Positions 46,401 to 58,200 of a DNA stretch of 64,000 bases are shown here, piece after piece (positions within the stretch are counted from its first letter, which is position 1; every line of letters starts with the position of its first letter). Origin of the DNA: Thuidium tamariscinum. Its lineage: Eukaryota > Streptophyta > Bryopsida > Hypnales > Thuidiaceae. The stretch covers positions 23,947,501-24,011,500 of the forward strand of contig OX344749.2 of assembly GCA_947034885.2 (NCBI GenBank), in the 5' to 3' direction. The translations under genes and the position numbers were made by a program. The notes below the pieces were generated by a model. That model did no database searches. It worked only from the letters and a program-made list of their open reading frames with translations, and was not told the DNA's origin.

Positions 46401-46839
46401 CTACCTGTCCTCTTGAGAAAAATTGATAATACTGGTTGGAAGTTTCATTTGTGAAAATAAATAAATAAATAAAATCACTGGTTGTAAAGCATGCAGAACT
46501 GTGTACTAAGTTTAGACATGCAACTATTCAATTGGTTGATGTTTATCTTAGTTGATTCGTCTTCCCGAACGTAACTGCTTCACGTCCCAGCCTGCCCTGA
46601 CAAAGGCTCGGTAGCTAATTGTGTTCCTGTAATTGCACCGGATTGATAACTAACAGCAAGTGGGAAGGTACCCTTAGCTTGTACTTTCAATTCTACTAAG
46701 GTTCAATTTTGTACTATAAAATCACCTCAATTTTATCCCGTGAAGGACTAATTTTGCATTTTTTGCCTCAAAAAACATTGAAAATTGCCATGTTTGCTAC
46801 TTCCATCTAACATTAAAATTTTTTTTTCTTATAATCTAA

Positions 46840-47600
46840 CTATAGGATCTTGTAATTCAGCTATCTTAAATCATGCAGTATAAATTTCATGAAGTTTGAT
46901 TGGACTGAATCAGGAAGATATTAGCATTCCAAGTTGGGGAAAAAAAATTTGAACTTTGGCTTGCAATTTCACATAACTTTGATTGCCATTTGTCGAATTT
47001 TTTTGCACTATGGACCATGAGTTTAGATTTTTTATGTTGAACATTTGAATTGTGAGTTGGGGCATAAAACTTTAAAACAAGAACACTTGATTTTCATTCA
47101 TTAAAAAATTGTGAAGTAGAAGTAGGTCTTAGATTGAACAAAATACTAAATTGTTAATAGCTTTGAGATGAAATTGAAAAACCATAATCCCAATGGTGAG
47201 ATTGTTCTTGCAAAAAAACTTAACCCTATCAAAAAATAATTTGAAAAATTTGAAAGAGAACATTCAAAAATGAATCCTATAAATTGTTTTTTCAAGAAAT
47301 TACTTAAATTGCCCAAAATACAAGATTGTCTATAATTTTTCTCATTATTAGTTTGAAGAAATTGAATCAAAGCTTTAGATGTAGACGAAGATATAATCTT
47401 TGAGAAAGTTAAAAATAAAATTAAAAAATTATTATTACTATTATCTGTTCTACTTGGTGAACTACTTTTTGGACTTAGAATGGTATAACTTTTGCTCTTC
47501 GGCACCAATTGAAATTAAAATTTATATTTTTACAAAGCTAATATAGTTTCCTATTTTCAAAAAAAGTTTCAAAAAATCATGGCAAAAATTTAGGTTACAC
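46840..47600 (+). repeat. Dispersed repeat family E, copy E1
   Basis: Aligned by eye with 51430-52640: shared AAAAAATTGT then GAAGTAGGT, ACAAGATTGTCTA, GAATCAAAGCTTT, GGCACCAATTGAAA-type blocks in the same order and spacing. AT-rich and non-coding on either strand; the 120-codon minus-strand frame is not conserved in E2. No ends were found. Confidence 0.6.
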
Positions 47601-48229
47601 AGGCTTGCTCAAAATCTCAAGTATCCCTTGAGGGGACTTTCTTCCTTTAGGGAAACAATTTCATTCTTGTTCATTTCTTTTTCTATCAATGACAATGAAA
47701 TGCAAAACAATTGGATGCGTAGTAGAAGTGGGTGACTATTAATCAGGGTTGGACATTTGTCTTGAGACATCATGTTTTCCTTGAAGGACCATAAAGCCCT
47801 TTGCAACTATATAGTATATTATGAATTTAGTCATATTTGATCAAAAAAACATCGACTAAATAATTTTAAATAAAAAATAATTTAATGGTCATGATAGTAT
47901 ATAAATAACAATGTATTACAATTTTTAAATTACACGACAATTAAAGAGTTATGAGACTAAATACAAGTTGTATAGAGGAACCCCAATAGCCTTTCAAGGG
48001 TTAAACAACTATTGAGGACGTCTACTATAGTAGATAATTGTCTACTAATAGTAGACAATATCGATTGATAAACATTTTATATAATTGACATAGTTGAAAA
48101 GTCCTCCCACAAGACAACCTTGTTGCTCAAGTACTTTAAAATTCTGCTTTGGTGATACTAAGCTAATTTAATCAGTGATAATTAAAGAATTTGTACATTA
48201 TCACATGCGATTGACTGAATAGATTAAAT
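47600..48229. other. AT-rich intergenic DNA
   Basis: No gene. A short palindrome TGTCTACTAATAGTAGACA lies near 48030, and a lone GGGTTAA end (CTTTCAAGGGTTAA near 47990) resembles a family B right end without a partner. Confidence 0.4.
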
Positions 48230-48442
48230 ACTACAAGAAACTTGTATTTTAGGTGGTAGCTCAAATTATTTTAAAAGGAATTTAGGTGATGTCCAATGCA
48301 ACAACTCCATGTTTTTATGTCAAAATTGATGTTACATTAGACATTTTTGTTGGCATAAAAACATGGAGTTGTTGCATTAGACATCACCTAAAGTCTATTT
48401 AAAAGATTTGAATTGTCATCTAAAACCCAAGTTTCTTATAGT
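48230..48442. mobile_element. CACTA-type foldback MITE
   Basis: The 213-bp stretch is almost one long hairpin. The left arm starts ACTACAAGAAACTTG and the right arm ends CAAGTTTCTTATAGTG, with shared TTAGGTGATGTC(C/T)AATGCA and CAACTCCATGTTTTTATG in both arms. CACTA(C/T)AAGAAA ends are typical of plant EnSpm/CACTA elements. Confidence 0.75.
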
Positions 48443-48873
48443 GAAAATTTACATGCCTTAGGAAAATGTCTAAATGGAATTGATTTTGGATGAATCAAGG
48501 ATATTTGTTTGAAAGTTCTAGGCCAAGTAGTATTTAACAATGGATTTTAATAATACAAAAATATTTGTGACCTTGACCTATGATGGTTTTGAAAATTTTG
48601 AAGGAATTTCCCTGTTTGAAAGTTTTAAAAAACTTCAATTTTTTTAGAAAAATATATTTCTACTTACATCTTTTAATATTGAGATCATGTGACTTTCTAT
48701 GATACGTATATTTGTAATTCTTAGCATATTCCCCAATGTATTTCAATTGCTCATTCATCTTATAGCAATGTAATATAACCATTCTAAATCCAGTCTACTA
48801 ATGAAAAATAGTGTTTTATACTTAGCATAATTTGAAAAAATTCATTTCAAAAGATATATCATTCCAAGCAACA

Positions 48874-48915
48874 CACTACAAGAGAAAGGGGTGTTTTAAG
48901 TGGGATTTTTAGTCA
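48874..48915 (+). mobile_element. Left end of a longer CACTA-like element
   Basis: CACTACAAGAGAAAGGGGTG followed by TTTTAAGT matches the end at 63532 (CACTACAAGAAAAAAGGGTA then TTTTAAGT). The right partner is not recognised, so the extent is unknown. Confidence 0.5.
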
Positions 48916-49194
48916 AAAAATGCATATTGAAAGGTCAAGTAGTTTAAGTAAGATTTGCTTAAAATCATGTGTTTAGGACTTGCATTATTATACCTTACTC
49001 AAATGCCAATTTCATGAATTTGACATGTCTTTTCAGCATTCTTAAAAGACAACTCTAACTAGAAACAAAATCTTCTATAGGAAATATTCTACTTTGTAGA
49101 AATTTATACATTTTAGAGAGCCAAATCAACAAGAACTTTTATTTTTTACAAGAAGTCCAAATGTACATATGATGAAGTCTAAATCTATGAAAAT

Positions 49195-49478
49195 TCCAAA
49201 TCTATGGAAAAGAAATCTAAAATCTAAGGAAAAAATCTGAAATCTAATAACAAATCAAAATCTAATAACAAATCAAAATCTATAAAGAAAACTAAAATCT
49301 AAGGAAAAAAAATCTAAAATCAAAGAACAAATCTAAATCTATAAAGAAAACTAAAATCTAAGGAAAAAAAATCTAAAATCAAAGAACAAATCTAAATCTA
49401 TAAAGAAAACTAAAATCTAAGGAAAAAAAATCTAAAATCAAAGAACAAATCTAAAGCTATAAAGAAAACTAAAATCTT
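49195..49478 (+). repeat. 59-bp tandem repeat (about 4 units)
   Basis: The unit (CTATAAAGAAAACTAAAATC, then AAGGAAAAAAAATCTAAAATC, then AAAGAACAAATCTAAAT) recurs at an exact 59-bp spacing (49279, 49338, 49397). The last three units are nearly identical; the first is shorter and diverged. Units touch without spacers, so this is a minisatellite. Confidence 0.85.
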
Positions 49479-51135
49479 CCCGCAACAAGCCATCCCGCAA
49501 CAAGCCATTCCAATTGTCTGTCATGGCAGAAACATTTTCAAAATCCAAGTACTCTTGTTTTATCACTCCTGCACTCAAACCAGACACAACTTGCCTATAT
49601 CAAAAATCAAGAGGCCTCATATTCACTATAAAATCATCATTTGCTCTCAAGCGATTGTAAAATTCTGGACAAGTCTTCAACAGATCTTAATGTGTTATGA
49701 GTAAACCTGCAAGATAATACAGAAAACTCTTTCCTCTGTCCAAAATTCAAATAAGGTAGGATGTTTTAAATCTGCTCTTATGTTGCAAGCAACATCTGCG
49801 GCAATCTAATACAAAGATTGCTTTGGATTGTTCATAGTACACAAGTTTCACAATTGAAACAAGGGAAGCCCTGAGAACACTACGACTTCAAATCATATGT
49901 GATTGAACAAAAAAACACAATTTCTTTCATCCTGTGAAGTGTTCTCTGTAGCAATATGCCTTTCCAAAACTATTTGGGCCAGGAATCACGCCATAATTCA
50001 AAAGTTAGGCACTGTACCTTGAATATGGAGAAGTTCTTCAATTCTTAAGAACCAACCGTCTCATAGATTCAAGCACTCCAAACAATTCAAAATTGCAAAA
50101 GCATTTTGCAACCAATTGTTATGTGATGCTTTCAAAATATATTGCAAAAAATTGACATTTGCTTCATTATTAAAGTATTAGTTTCATTGTTCAAGCGGTA
50201 GAGTTTCCGTTTCTTTCGAGGCTCAATTGGTGATTGAAAAACAAACAAAAAGAGGAAAAAAGGCAAAACCGAGGGGCTAGGGTTTTAAAGAAGTTCTTAA
50301 TGCCAAACAATTTTATAAATTGAAGGAGGTGCGAGAAACACTCAAAGGACAAAGCTTATGATGATTTAGTTAGTGCATGCCCGACAATGAGGTCCTCAAA
50401 AATACACAACAATAGTTGAGAATTGTTCACCTTCAAATTTTCAACTTACACCTAAGCTCAACATCTTCCCACAATAAGCCATCCCAATCAAATGTGCTTC
50501 ATCTTTGACCTGGAGCACACCCTAGCAAAGAGCACCACATGTGTTGTCAAGCAAAACAAACAAAACAACCTATTTAAAGGAGGGAAAACACTAGGTTCTA
50601 CGCATTCAAGGTGCATCATTGTTAAGTCCTACAAAAAGCCTCTCCATTCACTCCTTTATTGCAATTGTTGTCTTCAATCTAAACCTTGCGACATCAATTG
50701 AATTCACAATTTTGTTGCTCTTTGCTTGCATTACACCAATTCACTAATTGTTACCTTATTGTACACACCACTTGCTTCTATCCAAATCTTGCCATTGTGT
50801 TACTTTGGTAGCACATGCAGCCCACCCTGAATGAACAAATGAGAGAACAAGGAGGCCAAGGAGGAACCCTACGCCTTCGAAACGCTCCATACAAACCACA
50901 CGTTGCAAAAAACCTCAATGGAGCAAGGCGGCGCGTCCACAAGGAGAAGAACGGAGTTATGCGGCACACCCTAGAAGAGAAGAGTGGAGCAATGCGGCAA
51001 GCCCTTGATGACAAGAACAAATGCTTTTTTCTATTTTTAAACAAACACACCGCTTGCTCACTGGAAGAAAATAGTCTGAATGAACATGCATACCGCTCAG
51101 TGACCAAAAAGCCTATTTCCAGAACAATTATATGA
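49479..51135. other. Less AT-rich block, possible decayed gene or unknown element
   Basis: AAGCCATCCCG/CAATAAGCCATCCC occurs at about 49490 and 50477. A GC-rich patch at 50810-51110 holds imperfect 33- to 36-bp direct repeats (GCGG-CA-CCCT-GA-GA-AAG). A frame on the plus strand (50815-51135) translates these as K/E/R-rich repeats, but there is no start context, homology or splice structure that I can defend. Confidence 0.3.
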
Positions 51136-51429
51136 CTCTTAAGAATTTATAACTGAATGTACACGACTCCACTTTCCAAGTTGACTTTCCAGAACTTTCA
51201 ATGTCTTTTCAATATTTTCTTGCTATTATCCCCTACTAAAAACACCCACATCTCTTGAAGTGAGTGAATATATAACTACCTACAAAATAAAATTCCTTAT
51301 AACTTTTGTTTCAATAACTTCTAAAGGACAAAGGCCTTTTTTTTAAGAAAAAACACTTTAAAATGTCAATTCTATACCAAAGAGTAAAAAAAATTTGAAA
51401 ACTATTTTATTTGCTCATCTAAGAATAGA

Positions 51430-52700
51430 ATCTTATACCTAACTAATACAAGAGAGTGTTGAAAAAATTCCAAAATTTTTGACCACTCAAAGTACAAGAT
51501 ATCTATGTTTAAAGTGAAAAAAAGTGAAAAAAAACAAATTTTTCAATACATTGTGGGACTAAATTATATGAATTTGAACCTTCTTAACTTTAATTTTTTG
51601 CACCATAGAGTTTTGAGCATTAAATATTTAAGGTGAAAAATTGAGTTGAGGGTCTACAAAAAAAAATACATAATTTTTTTTGTTTATTCTTTAAAAAATT
51701 GTTATATTGAAGTAGGTATGAGATAGAAGAAAAATCTAAATTATCAATATCTCTAAAAAGAATTAATAAGGCCTTATTTGTTATATTGAGTGTAGTTTCA
51801 TTTTTATCTTAGTGTCGAAGATAAATGGTCATAACTTTTTAATTTTGAGTTTATTTGATAATTTGAGATTTTAAATTATATGTAAAAACCTTTAATTGCC
51901 CAAAGGTTGCAATCTCATCTTATTGTTGATTCGATGATAAATGATTGAAATTGTTTTAGGGTGAAGTCTCAAAATGTGTAAATTGTCTCATTTTAATGAA
52001 TAAAGCCTTTAATATGCACTAATCCCAATTATCACATCCTCTAAAAAGAAAAAGAAACCATATAGAACTTTTTTTTGAACACTTGTAAAAATTGCATTGA
52101 GAAATAAACTCTACAAGTTATTTTATCAAAGAGATGATCAAATTGCTCAAAAAACAAGATTGTCTACAACTTTCTCATAACAAATCAAAATGGAATGAAT
52201 CAAAGCTTTCTATGTATACAAAAGTATAATCTATGAGAATGAATTTTTAATTTAAAATCAAATCAAATCAAATTTTTTTTAGGGGTGGGGTGGAATAAAA
52301 CCCCTTCTCTTGCTTTGAACTTATTTGGGCATAACTTCTATTCTTGGGCACGAATTGAAAAAATACTTATATTTTGGTGAAGAAGATCAATTTTTCTATA
52401 CCAAAAAAGAAATTCAAAAAATTAGGACAAAATTTGAGCCTATCAGTACTTGCTTTAAAATATATATGTAAATTTTGGACGGCCAAGGCTACTTGTCGAA
52501 CATTGAAAGCTACATATCATACAATAATTTTTTAACCATGGAGTCAAAATTTATGAAAATTATTAGGTTGTAAAGCTACTCCCTAGGAAAATGTTGTGTG
52601 AAAATTTCAAAGGAAAAAAATAAAAATTCCATCAATAGTAAGCTGCTCTAATTTGCTATGTTGCCAAAAAATTGTTGTTTGGTCCTAAGGGTTGCTATTA
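51430..52700 (+). repeat. Dispersed repeat family E, copy E2 (longest)
   Basis: It contains in order the blocks of E1 and, at its 3' part, those of E3 (CTACATATCATACAAT, TTTATGAAAATTATTAGG, AATTTGCTATGTTGCCAAAAAA, TTTGGTCCT). It therefore links E1 and E3 as partial copies of one repeat of at least 1.2 kb. Family A copy A3 follows directly. No coding capacity. Confidence 0.65.
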
Positions 52701-52734
52701 TGTGAGCCTAGTAGTATATGCCTATGAACCTAGA

Positions 52735-53518
52735 GGGTGATTGCCCGGGTGATTGCAAGAAACACTCGTCCTTTTTTTTGTCCCCTTGACCTTTAGGATG
52801 TAGTTTTTTGTTCATAACTTTTGCATCTTTTGTTCATTTGACTTGAAACTTGAAATGAATGTGCCTAAAAAAGTTTCACATTTTGAGTAATTTTTTCAAT
52901 TTTTTCAAAATTATTTTACTATTTTTAAATTGCCCCCAATTGGGTGTCTACTTTGGCCATTTTAGGGGGTTTTAGTCCTATTTTTGACCCAAAAATGCAA
53001 ATTTTGAGCTGAAAATTGGCATGAGAAGACCTCACCTAAAGTTACACCAAACGACAAAGAGATTTTTTGAAAATACTATATTGTTCAACCTCCACATGTT
53101 GTCAAAGTGGCTGACTTTGCGCATGTGTGGAGAATAAAATTTTTTTTTTTCCAAAGATGAAATTTGTTGGAAAAGAAATACCTTTATTTGGAAAAAAAAT
53201 GGATTTTTCATTTGAATTTTTTGAATTTTTTTTACTATTTTTACCAAATTAGTGAAAAAAGAGTTATTTTCATTGTATTTTCCATTGTCTATAATTTTCT
53301 TTGTATTTTCATTGTATTTTCATTGTATTTTCATTGTATTTAGAGAAAAAATTTCTTCGGTCTGAATTTCAAGAGACATAATATTATTATTGCTCTTCAA
53401 ATTATCAATATTTTTTTAAATTTAAAAATAATTTATTCCAAAAGTCACAAGACTCATAGGACTTACTGATTTTGAGCCATTTTGAGCCAAAATCGGTAAG
53501 TGTTTCTTGTAATGACCC
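52735..53518 (+). mobile_element. Family A MITE, copy A3
   Basis: Left GGGTGATTGCAAGAAACACT (52747), preceded by a 12-bp copy of its own tip (GGGTGATTGCCC, 52735-52746); right AGTGTTTCTTGTAATGACCC. With the duplicated tip included, the flanks TAGA and TAAA give a near-perfect 4-bp target duplication. The interior includes an 11-bp tandem repeat (ATTTTCATTGT, about 53299-53340). Confidence 0.8.
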
Positions 53519-53664
53519 TAAAAGACTATAGATCTATAATATGATTGCCTATATTAAAGAAACCTTTCTATAACTCATTCTATATTTGTCATGCATCTAT
53601 ATTATAGATACATACATTACAAGTGTTTATGTTTTAAGCACTTTTAATGGTTGTAATGTATCTA

Positions 53665-53666
<2 letters not shown>

Positions 53667-53708
<42 letters not shown>
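53667..53708. repeat. (TA)21 microsatellite
   Basis: Uninterrupted TA dinucleotides. No association with a gene. Confidence 0.95.
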
Positions 53709-53711
<3 letters not shown>

Positions 53712-55250
53712 AAGGCTCACATGCTTCAATTTTCATACTTACATACTAGCATGGTTGGTTTGGTCTTTTAAAGGTTAAATTTGTGCAAATTTGAAATTGA
53801 ACTTAAAATGGCAAAAAGTAAAAATAAAACTGGCTACCTTTACCAAATGAATCGAGGTGTGATATTTTTTTTAATCTAAATCTTTTATTTTATTCCTTAA
53901 CCTTTGAAAGATAACCCTTAGTGACTATAGAATCATTTTTTTTGATATTGTGGGAATTGATGGTTTAAAAAATAATTCAAAAGCACTCATTGGAAGTCAA
54001 AATATTGTAGAAGATCTCCCTTTTTCATTCAAAATTTTGAAGGTGAATAGTTGCACTTTTGTCTTGTATGTACAAAGATTCTCTATCATTCGTTGGATAC
54101 CAAACATCCTTGTTGATGTTTAAAGGTTAAGAATCCCAAAGTCTTTGTTTTGAATGAACACAAATGACAGTTATCTATATAATTATCATTTATTCATCTA
54201 TGCGAAGCTTAAATCACCAACTAGCACCTTCCCTTCATGACCAACGCAAAATAACAATACAATCCACCTTCAATATTTGTTAATTCTTGTGAACAATAAA
54301 ACTTATAACACTTTATGTGGTGTTAATACTGTAACACTTACAAGGGGTACATATATAGCATAAATTTTTTGTAATAATTACATGAATAACATTTAATATG
54401 TGACTTTGGAATTAATAGTAGTAACACTTATACATATTAAAGATGAAAATGCATAAAAGATGGATGCCATTATTCATCTAAATATAATGGTAGAATGAAT
54501 TTAAATTAGTTAGGTTCTCATGCATGTTTTATGATATTGAAGGATTTCTTTCTTTTGCACTTAAATAAATTTAGAGCCCTTCTCCAATGTAGACCTAAAC
54601 TTTCAACATCTTTAAATCATCAAATCGCAAATTTGTCACAACATGATAAAATTGTTGAATCTTCAAATATTACAATACTAGATTATAAGAGGTTGAAGTA
54701 AGGAAGTTTGAAGTTCAAATACCAAAGAGGTTGATGGAGTTTATGATCATTATTGTAGACAAGTTTGCATAATATAGAATGTCCAATGCATTATATGAGA
54801 TGGATGATGTTCAAAGATATTGTAAGCTATTTACATTACTATTAATACCAATAACAACATGATCTATATAGTACATGGTGGACTGAATCCAATTTCATCC
54901 AAACTATAAATTTTTGAAGTGTCATTTTCATCCAAACTAACACTTATCAAGGTGAATTCATTTGAAGACAAAAATATAATTTTTGTAAATTCTCTTGATA
55001 CTCCGTAATTAACAATAAACACTTACTAGGGTATTTATTGAAGTTTTTTTAAGTGGGAGTGTGATTTTTCTTAACATGTATGCGATTTTCAATGGAAATA
55101 ACAGATATCAAGGGTGGATTGTATTCTAACTCAACACGTCAATCCGTAGTAAACTTTCATTCAAAAATTTGGCAAAAAGACGGAGTCTCCGAGGTCCGTC
55201 TCCGAGGTCCCGACGAGGCTCAAAGTTCAAACAGGGGCATCTGTCGGTAA
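53709..55250. other. AT-rich intergenic DNA upstream of the 55.4-kb gene
   Basis: No coding frame or delimited element. GC content rises from about 55.14 kb, where GTCTCCGAGGTCC occurs twice in a row, suggesting the start of the promoter/leader of the next gene. Confidence 0.4.
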
Positions 55251-55453
55251 AGTATTGTGAAGCTTTTTAGAATGTGTACGCGGATTCTCATTCAAGGGTC
55301 CGTCCTCGTACTGTTTCGCACGGTCTTCACAGATCGTCGTACTGTAAGACCAAAGCACTCGTTTGAGTTTTTTCCAACTCTGCAATCCATTACCGTCTCT
55401 GGCGATGTTGCAAGACTTGCAACAAGCTCTCCTGCTTCGGAATCCAGCGAGTT

Positions 55454-56488
55454 ATGGAGCTTGGTAGAATGAGTTCCCCAGGAAACGGACCTCCCATCAC
55501 AAGTCCTCCTCCTTCGTTTTCTTCGCCGGAGGATCTCTCAGAGAGGGCCAAGGATTTGGGGTTCAAACAAGACGATACGCGCTTGGATATCTCAGACAAG
55601 CCACTTAGGGTCGAGGACGAGGAGGAGGACAATTCGAAGGGTAGTGGGGAGCGCATGCCCCTTCTCGAGAGGGACGACGTGGAGAATCAGACTACTGGTG
55701 GAGAATGGCGTGGTCCAAGGCCCGAGGAGAGTCTGGCGGAGATCGAGATCAACAGCTTGCTGTGGATGAAGAGACCTGGGAACGAGGCGTTCCGGGAAGC
55801 CTACGAGACATGGCAAGCGAAGGACTTGCTGTTCGCGAGCCGCGTGGACAAGAAGCGGAAGCAGAGCAACTCCCTCATGAACGAGATTTACCAGTTGATC
55901 GGATTCTACAGTGTGTTTCAAGGGGTGTTGCTCACGGCCGTCGCGCAGTCCAGCCTCCTGCACTGTCATAACTGGTGGACGGCGTTCTTCTTGAGCTTGC
56001 TGGCGTCGCTGGTCACCGTCGGGGGGGTGATCCAGAAGTTTCTATCGGTGTGGTCGTTGGAAAAGACCATCAGCAATGAAGAAACCAGTCGCAAGGTACC
56101 CTGATGCTCCCGCTTGTGTGCCGATTTCGTTTTTGATCCATTTCCACAGTTTCTTCGCTTTTTAGGGTTTCGTTTTGCGTTCTTAGTAATCCCACGGATT
56201 GGGCGGTGCTATTGATTTGGCTCTGACTGGATTGGTGTGGGTTGTTGCTGTTCTTGGTTATTATAGGACTGTATCAGACGAGTTCAAAGCTTGTTACAGA
56301 AACGGGAGAATTTTAGTTTGCGAACCTTGCGCGATAACACCAGGCCAGTGCCGAAGCGGACGTGGCTCAAGGTGTCTGCCGTGCTTGTCGTTTTAGTTTT
56401 GGCTCTGTTTTCGGCTTTGTTCTTGGCATCCATTCGTCGAATACTTTGCGACCCCGGAGAGCCGCCGTGTGCACCTGCTCCGGCATAG
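55454..56488 (+). CDS. Unrecognised protein with three membrane segments, 2 exons
   Basis: Exons 55454-56095 and 56267-56488 (GT-AG, phase 0), 864 nt, 287 aa. Residues 1-110 are acidic, Ser/Pro-rich and probably disordered (GNGPPITSPPPSFSSPED; RVEDEEEDNSKGSGERMPLLERDD). A compact conserved-looking block follows (INSLLWMKRPGNEAFREAYETWQAKDLLFASRVDKKRKQS), then membrane segments at about 145-165 and 174-197, a basic loop, and a third at about 248-270, ending in a short Cys/Pro tail. The N-terminal MPLLERD resembles a dileucine sorting signal (E-x-x-x-L-L type context), which would suit an endomembrane protein, but this is inference. The high GC and clean splice sites argue that it is real. I do not recognise the family. 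A second ATG at 55469 is possible. Confidence 0.75.
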
Positions 56489-58200
56489 CAAAGGAAACAA
56501 ACGCATTGGGAACGGAAGCAAATTTCTGGAGGAAAACCGTAACTGTGGTACGCTTGCTCCTGATCCTTGCACTGATTGGTGGACTTGGGATTCGTCATCC
56601 TCTTGCAATTAATTGCTGCCCCTTCCTTGAACTCACCTAGCCTGGAAGTCTGAATTGTATTGTGATTTGTGATTTGTCAAGCTCTCTTTTTCATCTTGGT
56701 TTACATCTCGGATTCATCTGGATTGCCAGGAAAGATGACCTCACCTAAAATGCGTCACTTTGATTATAGTTTTCGTTATTAGACTGCCAAACTTTATAGA
56801 TTCTTTGTTAGCAATTGCAAGGTTCCAACTTACCCTGTTTGCCTAAATTGGATACTACGTTCAAAAGTTGCAAGTTATAAGGGTTCAAAATTATATTGGT
56901 AGGGATTCATTCACTCAAAGCAGGGATATTTTAACCTTGAGAGGGATAACATAACCTTATTATGTCACTTTTGTTGGCACACTGAGAAACATGGTTGGAA
57001 AGAAAGAGGGTGATTGAGAGTCATAGCCCCATCCAATCCTAACACTCCTTGATAGGAATATAGATCTCCAAGAGTTGATGCTCTTGATTTAGTTTGGAGG
57101 AGAGGGTTATTTACAATAACTAATTTAGCCTAACGACCCTTATCTGATTACCTAATATATCATTCCAAGTATGGTGAAGGATTCAACTTCAAGGGAGGCA
57201 TAGTAGGATTAGTTTGACCCTTGATCTTTGATGGAATTAGCCAGTTTGCTCCTCTCGAGGTTATTAGCTATTACCTCTTGGTGAATGTAGCTGCAAACTA
57301 ACCTAAAACTCACACTAGTTTTGATGTGAAGACTACAAATCAATGGGTGCTTATGGAGCAAGGTCTTAGGGTGTCACATTTAGGTACGTGTTAAGCAATC
57401 AGGTACCTCTATCTGACCAGGCCAAGACTTGTTCTTTGCAGTGTGTGAAGAGAGCTCTCCTGAGCAGAGATCAGTGACTTGAAATCAACGGCAATCCTTG
57501 CAGGACTTGCCATACAACACCTTGCGCTGTCCGTTCTGTACCGAATGCGTAGAAGCTTCTGGTAAACTCTGATCGCTTCAGGCGAGTCAGGATTGGGTTG
57601 ACACGGCTTCTCATGCCTTGTCCTTCATAAGAATTCAATAGCACAGGCATCTTATGTACTACTCCGTATTAGTTAGCTTACTGAGCTCGTGTGGCGATTC
57701 TAGGCTCTGCAAGGAGGGCGCTGCGTTAGCGGAGAGAAGACCTTAGTTATATTGCTAGCTTCTCGATTTCTCTGGGGTGTCTTAGAATTTGTGCTTGCTA
57801 GACGTCCTGCATGCCGGCAATTCCTTTGGTGAAGACTGGCACTCAGTTCATTGAAGAACAGTTGGGACGAGAGAAATTAGGGTTAGTTTTGGGACTTAAA
57901 GAGAGGAGCCCATTCCTGTGCTGTATTATTTGGATATTTGTATGAATAATTCCAGAATTTTTAAGGTTTTGCTGATGGGGTGAGTAGAACTGATGTGACT
58001 CTGTAGTTGTTGTATATTGTCGTGTTCATTGATTTCTATGTATGTATTTGTAAGTAACATTTGTTGGAACCTCAGTCACATTACCCTTGGTAAGAAATGG
58101 CTTCCTTAAACCCTACACCCTACAGGATGGAAGGATGCGGCCTATGCCAATATAGTCAAACGTGAAAGGCGTCTATGATTGTGAAGTCACATTTGAAGGA
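56489..58200. other. 3' region of the 55.4-kb gene and a moderately GC-rich non-coding stretch
   Basis: 56.49-56.75 kb is probable 3' UTR. 57.3-58.1 kb is richer in GC than its surroundings but has stops in all frames. It could be further UTR, an unannotated non-coding transcript or a decayed element. Confidence 0.35.

Larger units (their letters stand above)
43623..46673. mobile_element. Harbinger-like non-autonomous DNA transposon with 127-bp TIRs
   Basis: Bases 43623-43750 and 46547-46673 are inverted copies differing at only about one base in twelve (outer end GGGTACCTTCCCACTTGCT). They are flanked by TTA at 43620-43622 and 46674-46676. A 3-bp TTA/TAA duplication with GGG ends is the PIF/Harbinger signature. 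The 3,051-bp body has no transposase; it is filled by MITEs B5, A2 and A5. It inserted within the TAG stop codon of the hydrolase gene. Confidence 0.85.

Noticed and set aside
47146-47508. Minus-strand frame of 120 codons
   Set aside because: It is AT-rich and lies inside repeat E1; the homologous stretch of E2 has stops.
49195-49478. CRISPR-like array
   Set aside because: The units are contiguous with no unique spacers, and the genome is eukaryotic; it is a minisatellite.
50190-50240. tRNA-like AGCGGTAGAGT motif near 50.2 kb
   Set aside because: There is no T-arm or acceptor stem at the proper distance; chance match to an A box.
55592-55969. Minus-strand frame of 125 codons over the 55.4-kb gene
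   Set aside because: It is the mirror of a real GC-rich exon; the plus strand has the membrane segments and splice sites.
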